A DNA stretch of 52,713 nucleotides. Origin: Paracoccaceae bacterium. GTDB taxonomy: Bacteria; Pseudomonadota; Alphaproteobacteria; Rhodobacterales; Rhodobacteraceae. The notes below the pieces were generated by a model that searched no databases, was not told where the DNA came from, and saw nothing but the letters and a program-made list of their open reading frames with translations. Where the stretch lies: the NCBI GenBank assembly GCA_018223125.1, contig JAAEZA010000028.1, forward strand, positions 1 through 52,713. The letters run 5' to 3'. Position numbers and translations under genes: made by a program. Positions 35,042 through 42,627 of the stretch are shown piece after piece (positions within the stretch are counted from its first letter, which is position 1; each line of letters begins with the position of its first letter).

Positions 35042-35725
35042 CTAACCGCAGGATTTGCGGATCGCCGCGATGTTCTCGCCGTAGTGCTGTGGCGTGCCAC
35101 CCTTGAACACGGCAGACCCCGCAACCATCGCATCCACACCGGCCGCGCGGGCCAGAGGTGCTGTTTCCGGCGTAACACCGCCGTCGATTTCCAGCCAGAT
35201 CGGACGGTTCCCGATCATCTTGCGGACACGTTCCATCTTGGGCAACTGGTTGTGCAGGAATTTCTGCCCGCCAAAACCGGGGTTCACCGTCATCACAAGG
35301 ATCAGGTCGATCTTGTCGAGACAGTATTCAATCACGCTTTCCGGTGTGGACGGGTTCAGCGCCACGCCTGCCTTACACCCGAGAGAACGGATATACTGCA
35401 AGGAGCGGTCCAGATGGGGCCCTGCTTCGGCATGAATGGTGATGATATCCGCACCCGCCTTGGCAAAAGCCTCTAGATAAGGATCGGCGGGCGAGATCAT
35501 CAGGTGGCAGTCCATCACGGTTTTACAGTGGGGGCGCAGCGCGGCGACAACATCAGGACCAATGGTGATATTCGGAACAAAATGTCCGTCCATCACATCA
35601 ATATGCACCCAGTCGCAGCCCTGTTCTTCAATTGCGCGAACCTCTTCGCCCAAACGGGCAAAATCCGCAGACAGGATCGAGGGCGCGATTTTCAGGTCAC
35701 GGGCAGGGTCAAATTCCACAGGCAT
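35042..35725 (-). CDS. rpe: Ribulose-phosphate 3-epimerase
   Basis: TIM-barrel enzyme interconverting ribulose 5-phosphate and xylulose 5-phosphate in the pentose phosphate (and, where present, Calvin) cycle. The 227-residue length is normal. [17 protein letters not shown] carries a catalytic Asp and metal-binding His, CHLMI another metal ligand, [10 protein letters not shown] the flexible loop, and LEIDGGVTP the second catalytic Asp, followed by the GS phosphate-binding region. It is divergent from a secreted hydrolase gene. Confidence 0.97.
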   Translation of the reverse strand: MPVEFDPARDLKIAPSILSADFARLGEEVRAIEEQGCDWVHIDVMDGHFVPNITIGPDVVAALRPHCKTVMDCHLMISPADPYLEAFAKAGADIITIHAEAGPHLDRSLQYIRSLGCKAGVALNPSTPESVIEYCLDKIDLILVMTVNPGFGGQKFLHNQLPKMERVRKMIGNRPIWLEIDGGVTPETAPLARAAGVDAMVAGSAVFKGGTPQHYGENIAAIRKSCG

Positions 35726-35821
35726 GGCAGCAGTTCTCCGGTTAGGCAGCTTGCCTTCTGATACGCAGAAAAGCCCGGCTGTAAAAGACCCGACGCGAGG
35801 TTTTTATACAAACTTCTGGAC

Positions 35822-35839
35822 GGGCGGGCCTCCCCGCCC
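35822..35839 (+). other. GC-rich hairpin in the rpe-hydrolase divergent region
   Basis: GGGCGGG-CCTC-CCCGCCC forms a perfect 7-bp stem 85 bases before the hydrolase ATG. It may be an operator or a structured leader. No T-run follows. Confidence 0.3.
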
Positions 35840-35923
35840 CAATTTGGTCGGGTGTGTAAAAAGACGTGTAATAAACAGTTCACAAACCGCGCGTATAAAG
35901 CGGACACATCTAGGGAGAAGAGA

Positions 35924-37252
35924 ATGAAGATGAACAAGACAAGCCTCGGCGTGGTGTTCGCCACTGCTGCGGTCCTGACAGGAGCCCCGTTGATGGCGGA
36001 AAACCGGATTGACACCCAAAGGCCCGATGCGCCTGCTCTGGCGGCATATGGCAACCACAAGGTTGGCGTGCGCCAGATCGAAATGACCAATCCCGACCAG
36101 ATCAATATTCTGGCAATTGATCCGGCAGCAGACAAACCGGCGGAATGGCCACGCTATGATCGCGACCTGACCGTCGAAGTCTGGTATCCCGCCGCCGATG
36201 ATGCCAGCGGGGATACTGTCCTGAAGGCGGAAATCCGCGATGGCAAAACCGTGGTCGACCTGCACGGGCAGGCCATGCGCGATGCCGCGCCGAAGGACGG
36301 TAAATACCCGTTTGTCCTGATCAGCCACGGCTATCCGGGGAACCGGTTTTTGCTGTCCCATCTGGCAGAAAACATCGCCTCCAAGGGCTATGTCGTCGCC
36401 TCTGTCGATCACACCGACAGCACCTATTCCGATAAAGCCGCTTTCGGCTCAACGCTGGTGAACAGATCGCTCGACCAGAAATTTGTTCTGAACCAGATCG
36501 CGGCCCTGTCTGAAGGGGGCGACGGTTTCCTGTCCGGACTGGCCGATACGGATAACAGCGCCCTGATCGGCTATTCCATGGGCGGCTACGGTGCGGTGAT
36601 TTCCGCGGGTGGCGGTGTCACACAGGCCGCAGTGGATTACGCCTGGGGCGGGCCGCACGGAACACTTGGCGTGCATCTGTCAGGGTCCGAAACCCACAAT
36701 GCCCTGCCCGACCCGCGCTTTAAAACCGCTGTTGCCTTCGCGCCTTGGGGGCTGACCTACGGGTTCTGGGATGCGGAAACCCTGAAAGGTGTGCAAATCC
36801 CGATGCTGTTTATCGCAGGTTCAATAGATGATGTATCCGGATATGATCCGGGTGTGCGCTCTATCTGGCAGGGTGCCGTGAATGTGGATCGCGCGCTGTT
36901 GACGTTTGAGAACGCCAATCACAACGCCGCTGCCCCCTATCCGGCCCCGCAGGAAGGACGCGACGTGGACCCCGATCTCGGCTTTGCCGCCTTTGACCAC
37001 TATGCCGATCCGGTTTGGGACACGGCACGGATGAACAATATCGCCCAGCATTTCGTCACTGCATGGCTTGGCAAATATCTCGGAAATGATGCGGAAATGG
37101 AGCCGTTCCTGTCGCTGGAGCCAAACGCCAAAGACGGCGTCTGGTCCGCAAATGAAGACGGGAGCTTCAAGGAAGACCATACCTATTGGGCAGGTTTCCC
37201 CAATCGCACAGCCGCAGGGCTGCGCTATGAGGTTCTGCCAAAGGCCGAGTAA
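35924..37252 (+). CDS. Exported alpha/beta hydrolase, dienelactone-hydrolase-like
   Basis: A 442-residue protein with a signal peptide (MKMNKTSLGVVFATAAVLTG, cleavage likely after LMA, before ENRID), so periplasmic or secreted. The nucleophile elbow is GYSMGG, and VLISHGYPGNRF carries the oxyanion-hole HG. A histidine in ENANHNAAAP is the likely base, and the Asp in AGSIDDVSGY the likely acid. The overall pattern resembles platelet-activating-factor acetylhydrolase or dienelactone-type hydrolases of the periplasm. The substrate is unknown. AGGGAGAAGAGA precedes the ATG; an upstream in-frame ATG at 35852 would bury the signal peptide. Confidence 0.87.
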   Translation: MKMNKTSLGVVFATAAVLTGAPLMAENRIDTQRPDAPALAAYGNHKVGVRQIEMTNPDQINILAIDPAADKPAEWPRYDRDLTVEVWYPAADDASGDTVLKAEIRDGKTVVDLHGQAMRDAAPKDGKYPFVLISHGYPGNRFLLSHLAENIASKGYVVASVDHTDSTYSDKAAFGSTLVNRSLDQKFVLNQIAALSEGGDGFLSGLADTDNSALIGYSMGGYGAVISAGGGVTQAAVDYAWGGPHGTLGVHLSGSETHNALPDPRFKTAVAFAPWGLTYGFWDAETLKGVQIPMLFIAGSIDDVSGYDPGVRSIWQGAVNVDRALLTFENANHNAAAPYPAPQEGRDVDPDLGFAAFDHYADPVWDTARMNNIAQHFVTAWLGKYLGNDAEMEPFLSLEPNAKDGVWSANEDGSFKEDHTYWAGFPNRTAAGLRYEVLPKAE

Positions 37253-37267
37253 ACCCCGGCCCTTTTA

Positions 37268-38623
37268 TCAGGAGGCTGCCTGCGCCCCAGATGCTTTGCT
37301 GCGTCTGGGGCGTTTGCCTTTCGGGGCAGCTGCGCCTTCGCTATTGGCGCTGCGCCGCTTGTGCCAGGGGCGTTTGTTTGGGTTTCCACCCTCCCCCGCC
37401 GCATCACCGGATTTCGCAGGACCACGGCCACGACCGCCGCCATTGCCGCGACGGGCGCCGCCCGCAGGTTTACCCCTTGGCGCATCCATCACCGGCGCAG
37501 GAGATCCGTCCGCCATGCTCGCCGGAATGGATTTCTTGATGATCTTCTCGATGCCGCGCAGCAGCTTTTGTTCTTCCGGCGAACAGAATGTCACCGCAAA
37601 GCCGGAAGCACCGGCCCGCGCTGTGCGCCCGATCCGGTGGACATAGGCTTCGGGAACCTGTGGCAGATCATAGTTCACAACCAGTTCGACGTCGCGAATA
37701 TCAATACCGCGTGCCGCAATGTCTGTGGCAATCAAAACCGGTTTATCGCCCTTGCGGAAGGCATCCAGCGCACGCTGGCGCTGGCCTTGGGATTTGTTGC
37801 CATGGATCGCATCCGCACCGATACCTTCGGCGCCCAGCTTTTTGGCGACTTTATCCGCACCCCGTTTGGTCCGTGTAAAGACGATGACCCGTTTGCCCGG
37901 ATGTTTCTGGATCAGCTTGAAAATCGCTGTCGGCTTGGCCGAAGAATCCATGTGCACAACGGACTGGTCGATCCGCTCGGCTGTGGAAGACACTGGCGTG
38001 ACGGACACTTCCACCGGATCGGAGAGGTGATCTTCAGCCAGTGCCGCAATCTCTTTGGGCATGGTTGCCGAAAACAGCAGGGTCTGACGGGTTTTCGGGG
38101 TCAGGGAAAGAAGCCGGCGGATCGCAGGCATGAACCCGATATCCAGCATCTGGTCCGCCTCGTCCAGAACGACAGTTTCAATATGCTTCAGGGTCACGGA
38201 CTTCTGCGCGATCAAATCTTCCAGACGGCCCGGGGTGGCCACAAGGATATCAATCCCCTGCGCAAGCTGGCGCTGCTGCTTACGGATCGGCACACCGCCG
38301 ATCACAAAGGCGCTGCGCAGGCCCAAGCCCTTGGAATAGGTCCAGATCGCATCATTGATCTGGGTCGCAAGCTCCCGCGTCGGTGCAAGAATCAATGCGC
38401 GCAGTTTGCGCGGCTCGGACGGTTTGGTGGCCGACAGACGGTGCAGAACCGGTAGTGAAAACGCAGCCGTCTTACCGGTGCCGGTCTGGGCCAGACCGAT
38501 CAGGTCCTTACCGTCCATGACGGGCGGAATGGCCTGTGCCTGAATCGGGGTCGGGGTGGAATAGTTGCTATTAGACAACGTTTTAAGGATCGGCGCTGAC
38601 AGGCCGAGGTCGGTGAAATTCAC
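37268..38623 (-). CDS. rhlE: DEAD-box RNA helicase, RhlE type
   Basis: ATP-dependent RNA unwinding enzyme, 451 residues. The Q motif region (SNYSTPTPIQAQAIP), motif I AQTGTGKT, Ia PTRELA, Ib TPGR, II DEAD, III SAT, V ARGID and VI HRIGRTAR are all intact. The C-terminal tail (about 375-451) is disordered and basic with Gly/Arg-rich runs (GGARRGNGGGRGRG) and ends in Lys/Arg clusters, as in RhlE-type helicases. It probably works in ribosome maturation or cold adaptation. It is convergent with the exported hydrolase, only 15 bases apart. Confidence 0.92.
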   Translation of the reverse strand: MNFTDLGLSAPILKTLSNSNYSTPTPIQAQAIPPVMDGKDLIGLAQTGTGKTAAFSLPVLHRLSATKPSEPRKLRALILAPTRELATQINDAIWTYSKGLGLRSAFVIGGVPIRKQQRQLAQGIDILVATPGRLEDLIAQKSVTLKHIETVVLDEADQMLDIGFMPAIRRLLSLTPKTRQTLLFSATMPKEIAALAEDHLSDPVEVSVTPVSSTAERIDQSVVHMDSSAKPTAIFKLIQKHPGKRVIVFTRTKRGADKVAKKLGAEGIGADAIHGNKSQGQRQRALDAFRKGDKPVLIATDIAARGIDIRDVELVVNYDLPQVPEAYVHRIGRTARAGASGFAVTFCSPEEQKLLRGIEKIIKKSIPASMADGSPAPVMDAPRGKPAGGARRGNGGGRGRGPAKSGDAAGEGGNPNKRPWHKRRSANSEGAAAPKGKRPRRSKASGAQAAS

Positions 38624-38788
38624 GCAATTCTCTTTTCATGTGATGCGCTGGGGCGATCAAATGAAAGTCCGGCGCGGTTGCGGGCAGATGTGCCCATTCG
38701 CGCCCTTATGCGCAGAAACACCGGCAAAGGTCAAACCCAATCGCTGCAACGCAGCAATCGGGCTCTTTTTGGCTAACTATCCCGGGGT

Positions 38789-38805
38789 CCGGGGCAGCGC
38801 CCCGG
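38789..38805. repeat. REP-like GC hairpin
   Basis: CCGGGGC-AGC-GCCCCGG, a perfect 7-bp stem, lies 6 bases beyond the dehydrogenase stop. It resembles GC-rich 3' elements common in alphaproteobacteria. There is no T-run on either strand. Confidence 0.5.
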
Positions 38806-38811
38806 CCGATG

Positions 38812-39675
38812 CTACTTGAGACGCCGCATCAGGCTGGAGGTGTCCCAGCGCCCGCCGCCCATTTTCTGCAGATCGTGATAAAACTGGTCTACCAGCGCCG
38901 TGACCGGCAGGCTCGCGCCATTGGCATTGGCTTCTTCCAGTACGATTCCAAGATCCTTGCGCATCCAGTCCACCGCAAAGCCGAATTCGAATTCATCCTT
39001 CAGCATGGTGGTGCCACGGTTTTCCATCTGCCAGCTTCCCGCTGCCCCCTTGGAAATCACATCCAGCACCGCCTCTCCGTCAAGGCCGGCTTTCTGGGCA
39101 AAATGCATTCCCTCGCTCAGCCCCTGCACAAGACCGGCAATGCAGATCTGGTTCACCATTTTGGTCAGTTGTCCGGCGCCCTGTCCGCCCATCAGGCGGC
39201 AGGATTTGGCGAAACAGGCGATATATTCCTCGACACGGGCGAAGGTGTCCGCATCGCCGCCGCACATAACGGTCAGCACACCGTTTTCCGCGCCTGCCTG
39301 TCCGCCCGAAACTGGCCCGTCGATAAAGCCGATATCCCGACCTGCGGCGATTTCTGCCAGTTCCCGCGCGACTTTGGCAGATGTGGTTGTATGATCCACA
39401 AACACCGTTCCGGCGGCCATTCCGGCTAGCGCGCCATCGTCGCCCAGAACCACAGAACGCAGATCATCATCGTTTCCGACACAGGCAAAAACCACTTCGG
39501 CACCTTCTGCGGCTGCGCGGGGCGTATCGGCAGAGTGGCCACCGTGTTCTTGCACCCAGCTTTCGGCTTTGGCGGCTGTCCGGTTGTACACCGTTACCTC
39601 GTGCCCCTTGGCCGCAAGATGCCCCGCCATCGGGTATCCCATTACACCCATTCCCAGAAACGCCAGTTTTGCCAT
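38812..39675 (-). CDS. Beta-hydroxyacid dehydrogenase family oxidoreductase
   Basis: A 287-residue NAD(P)-dependent enzyme of the 3-hydroxyisobutyrate / tartronate semialdehyde / glyoxylate reductase family. The dinucleotide motif is FLGMGVMGYPM (6-16), the substrate motif is DGPVSGGQAGAENG (119-132, Ser123), and the catalytic lysine is Lys172 in TKMVNQ with Asn175. NRTAAK after the second strand (Asn-Arg) favours NADPH. The exact substrate cannot be fixed from sequence. GGGAG precedes the ATG at 39675; an earlier ATG at 39714 would add a non-family leader. Confidence 0.92.
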   Translation of the reverse strand: MAKLAFLGMGVMGYPMAGHLAAKGHEVTVYNRTAAKAESWVQEHGGHSADTPRAAAEGAEVVFACVGNDDDLRSVVLGDDGALAGMAAGTVFVDHTTTSAKVARELAEIAAGRDIGFIDGPVSGGQAGAENGVLTVMCGGDADTFARVEEYIACFAKSCRLMGGQGAGQLTKMVNQICIAGLVQGLSEGMHFAQKAGLDGEAVLDVISKGAAGSWQMENRGTTMLKDEFEFGFAVDWMRKDLGIVLEEANANGASLPVTALVDQFYHDLQKMGGGRWDTSSLMRRLK

Positions 39676-39807
39676 AATCCATTCTCCCGTTACTCTTTCG
39701 TCGCCCGACAGCAACGAAGCTGTTGAATTCCGCCGGTTCTCGGGCGGCTTATATTGTCAGTTCGGGTTTGGACTGTTACGTCCAACGGGTCAAGATACGA
39801 GGATTGT

Positions 39808-42267
39808 ATGGCTGTTGCGTTTCGCTGGTTGCTGCGGGGATTTCTGGGGCTTGTCCTGATCATCGCGCTTGTTCTCTCGCTTATTTACTATTTTGCGACC
39901 CGCTCTTTACCCGATTACGATGCAAGTTTCCGTTTGCGCGGGCTGGACGGGCCTGTGGAAATCGTGCGTGACACCAATAATGTCCCCCATATTTTTGCAG
40001 ATCAGGCCGAAGACGTTTATTTCGGTCTCGGATTTGCCCATGCGCAGGACAGGTTGTGGCAGATGACAATGCTCCGGCGGACGGCGCAGGGCCGTTTGAG
40101 CGAACTTTTCGGGGCCGAGACAGCTAAAATCGACGATTTCGTACGGCGCCTTGATCTGGCTGAATTGTCCCGCGCTTCCTTCGAGTACCAGACCGAAGAG
40201 GTAAAAGCGGCACTGCGGGCCTATTCTGCGGGTGTGAATGCCTGGCTTGGGGTTGTGCAAAAGGATGCTCTGGGCCGTGGCGCGCCGGAGTTCTTCCTGT
40301 TCTCTCCTGAAATCGAACCCTGGACACCGGCGGACAGCCTTTCGATCCTGCGGGTCATGGCCTTGCAGTTGTCAGGCCATCTGCGAAATGAAGTCGTGCG
40401 GGCGCAGGTTACTCTTGCTGTGGGTAAAAACCGTGTGCGCGATATCCTTCCCGATGCCCCGGGTCGGGGGCGCGTGGCCTTGCCGGAGTATGCCGGCCTT
40501 TTTGAAAATCCCCCGACGCAATTTGCTGCCCTGACGCCACAGCACCCGCTGGACCCTGTCGCGCCGTTTGATATGGCAGGCGCCAGCAACGCCTGGGCCG
40601 CGGCGAGCACGCGATCGGCCACAGGGGAGCCGATCCTTGCAAATGATCCTCATCTGTCCCTGTCCGCGCCCTCGATCTGGATGCTGGCACGGATGGAGTT
40701 TCCGGACGGCGGCGTTATTGGCGGCTCCATTCCCGGAATGCCGCTGATCCTGTCGGGACGCTCGGCTGCACTTGGCTGGGGGCTGACCACCAGCAATCTG
40801 GACGATCTTGATGTTTATGTTGAAAAACTGAACCCCGACAATTCGGATGAGTATCTGACACCTGACGGCTACAAACCGTTCCGCACACAGCAGGTTCTGA
40901 TGCGGATCAAGGATCAGCCGCCCCGTACAATTCAAATGCGCTGGACCGAAAACGGGCCGGTGATCCCCCCCAGCCACTATGATCTCGGCACAATTACACC
41001 GCCCGGACATGTGACCAGCATCCACTGGGCCGCGCTTGATGCGAATGACCAGTCGATGACCGCTGCAATCAATCTGATGCGTGCAAAGTCTATCCCCGCA
41101 GCACGGGCAGCCTTGTCATTTTTCAAATCGCCAAGCCAGAATGTTACCCTTGCCGACCGGAACGGCGTCATGTTGCAAATGGTCGGCAAGCAACCGGCCC
41201 GCGATCCCGGCCACCGCAGTCAGGGGCGCTATCCTTCACAGGGATGGCTGCCTCAAAACCGCTGGAACAGCTATCTGCCGTTTGAAGACAACCCGAGCGT
41301 GCGCGATCCGGCCAGCGGCATTGTGGCGAATACGAACAACAAGATCACCGATGAACCTTTTCCGCGCCATGTGTCCCACAGCTGGGGTGATACCTACCGC
41401 TTCTTGCGGCTGTCCTCGCTCATGAATGACCGCGAGGTCCACACACGGGACAGTTTCATAGAGGCGCAACTGGACACGGGTTCTTTTGCAGCCGTATCGC
41501 TGTTGCCCTTGGTGGCCAAGGAACTTTGGTTCACGGGCGAATCCGCCCCAGCAGGCACACCGGAACGTCAACGCCAGATCGCGCTTGAGATGCTGGCTGC
41601 GTGGAACGGGCAGATGGACGAACATATTCCCGAACCGCTGATCTATGCGGCCTGGATGCGCCAGTTGCAGAACCGTTTGATCCGCGATGAACTGTCAAAC
41701 CTTGCCGATCATTTCCCCCGCCCCGATCCTGTTTTTCTGGAGCGGGTTTATCGCAACGTAGAAGGTGCAGGTGTTTGGTGTGATATCCGGCAATCGACCA
41801 AGGTGGAAACCTGTGCAGATATCGCGCGGATGTCCCTTGATGCAGCCATTCTGGAACTGACCGAAAAATACGGAAGCCATATTGACAGCTGGCGCTGGGG
41901 ACAGGCCCATCAGGCGCGACACGACCATCAGGTTCTGGGGGAAGTACCGGTCCTGTCGTGGTTCGCAAACATCCGGCAGGAAACCTCGGGCGGTGACCAG
42001 ACATTGATGCGGGCGCGCACCAACGGCACCGGCTCGGAGCCTTATGCAAATGTACATGCTGCCGGCTTCCGATCGGTGATTGATTTTTCCGATCCGGACA
42101 GTTCGGTCTATGTGATTTCGACCGGTCAGTCAGGGCATTTCCTGTCGCGCCATTATGACGATCTGGCCGGATTGTGGCGGCGGGGGGAATACATCCTGAT
42201 GTCCCTTGATCCCGATCTGGCGCGGGGCGGTGCCGTCGGGATCAATCACTTGCTGCCGGTTGAATAG
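39808..42267 (+). CDS. Membrane-anchored penicillin acylase family protein
   Basis: An 819-residue Ntn-hydrolase precursor. Residues 11-29 form a single membrane anchor near the N-terminus, so the enzyme faces the periplasm. DVYFGLGFAHAQDRLWQM (69-86) is the alpha-subunit hallmark. Ser260 (MAGASNAWA) should become the N-terminal nucleophile of the beta subunit after self-cleavage. His282, exactly at beta-23, matches the His of AHL acylases rather than the Gln of penicillin G acylase. GWGLTTSNLDD (323-333) aligns with the region around beta-69. Acyl-homoserine lactone or other amide substrates are plausible, not proven. Start 39808 has GAGG 8 bases before it. Confidence 0.9.
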   Translation: MAVAFRWLLRGFLGLVLIIALVLSLIYYFATRSLPDYDASFRLRGLDGPVEIVRDTNNVPHIFADQAEDVYFGLGFAHAQDRLWQMTMLRRTAQGRLSELFGAETAKIDDFVRRLDLAELSRASFEYQTEEVKAALRAYSAGVNAWLGVVQKDALGRGAPEFFLFSPEIEPWTPADSLSILRVMALQLSGHLRNEVVRAQVTLAVGKNRVRDILPDAPGRGRVALPEYAGLFENPPTQFAALTPQHPLDPVAPFDMAGASNAWAAASTRSATGEPILANDPHLSLSAPSIWMLARMEFPDGGVIGGSIPGMPLILSGRSAALGWGLTTSNLDDLDVYVEKLNPDNSDEYLTPDGYKPFRTQQVLMRIKDQPPRTIQMRWTENGPVIPPSHYDLGTITPPGHVTSIHWAALDANDQSMTAAINLMRAKSIPAARAALSFFKSPSQNVTLADRNGVMLQMVGKQPARDPGHRSQGRYPSQGWLPQNRWNSYLPFEDNPSVRDPASGIVANTNNKITDEPFPRHVSHSWGDTYRFLRLSSLMNDREVHTRDSFIEAQLDTGSFAAVSLLPLVAKELWFTGESAPAGTPERQRQIALEMLAAWNGQMDEHIPEPLIYAAWMRQLQNRLIRDELSNLADHFPRPDPVFLERVYRNVEGAGVWCDIRQSTKVETCADIARMSLDAAILELTEKYGSHIDSWRWGQAHQARHDHQVLGEVPVLSWFANIRQETSGGDQTLMRARTNGTGSEPYANVHAAGFRSVIDFSDPDSSVYVISTGQSGHFLSRHYDDLAGLWRRGEYILMSLDPDLARGGAVGINHLLPVE

Positions 42268-42374
42268 CGAGCCTTGCGTGTGTCAGGATCAGGCGCCGCC
42301 GCTTAGCGGAGCTGTGCCGTTCAATCACGGGTGCTGATATATTTTCCGTGGTCCTGTGGCCCCTTTGAAGTGCG

Positions 42375-42456
42375 ATCACCCTGCATTTTCGACGCTTCAT
42401 TTATGAAGCGTGTTACATGACGCGTCTTGTATGACGCTTCATATTTGCAGGGTGAT
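42375..42456. repeat. 82-base nested palindrome in a 360-base gene-free stretch
   Basis: The outer arms ATCACCCTGCA (42375-42385) and TGCAGGGTGAT (42446-42456) are exact complements. Inside, TATGAAGCGT (42402-42411) pairs with ACGCTTCATA (42434-42443) around the 8-bp palindrome GACGCGTC (42419-42426). The arm at 42403-42411 can instead pair with ACGCTTCAT at 42392-42400, so two exclusive folds exist. The gap 42268-42627 holds only this element and the terminator at 42561; no reading frame there looks coding. Its function is unknown. Confidence 0.75.
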
Positions 42457-42549
42457 AAACGGGAAAATCGTTGGATTTCAGGTTAATACTATTCTGCACA
42501 TCTACCGCCCGCTTGTTATGGCCCAACAGGCCAGCCCCTTACAGCGCGG

Positions 42550-42584
42550 ACAAAAGAAAACCACCGGACCTTCCGGTCCGGTGG
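42550..42584 (-). terminator. Terminator of the TRAP operon
   Basis: CCACCGGACC-TTCC-GGTCCGGTGG is a perfect 10-bp stem. On the minus strand it is followed by TTTTCTTTTG, 44 bases after the dctM stop. Confidence 0.92.
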
Positions 42585-42627
42585 CGACCAGTCTTGTCCA
42601 AACAGGGCAGTCAGACCTCCCTGCCGT

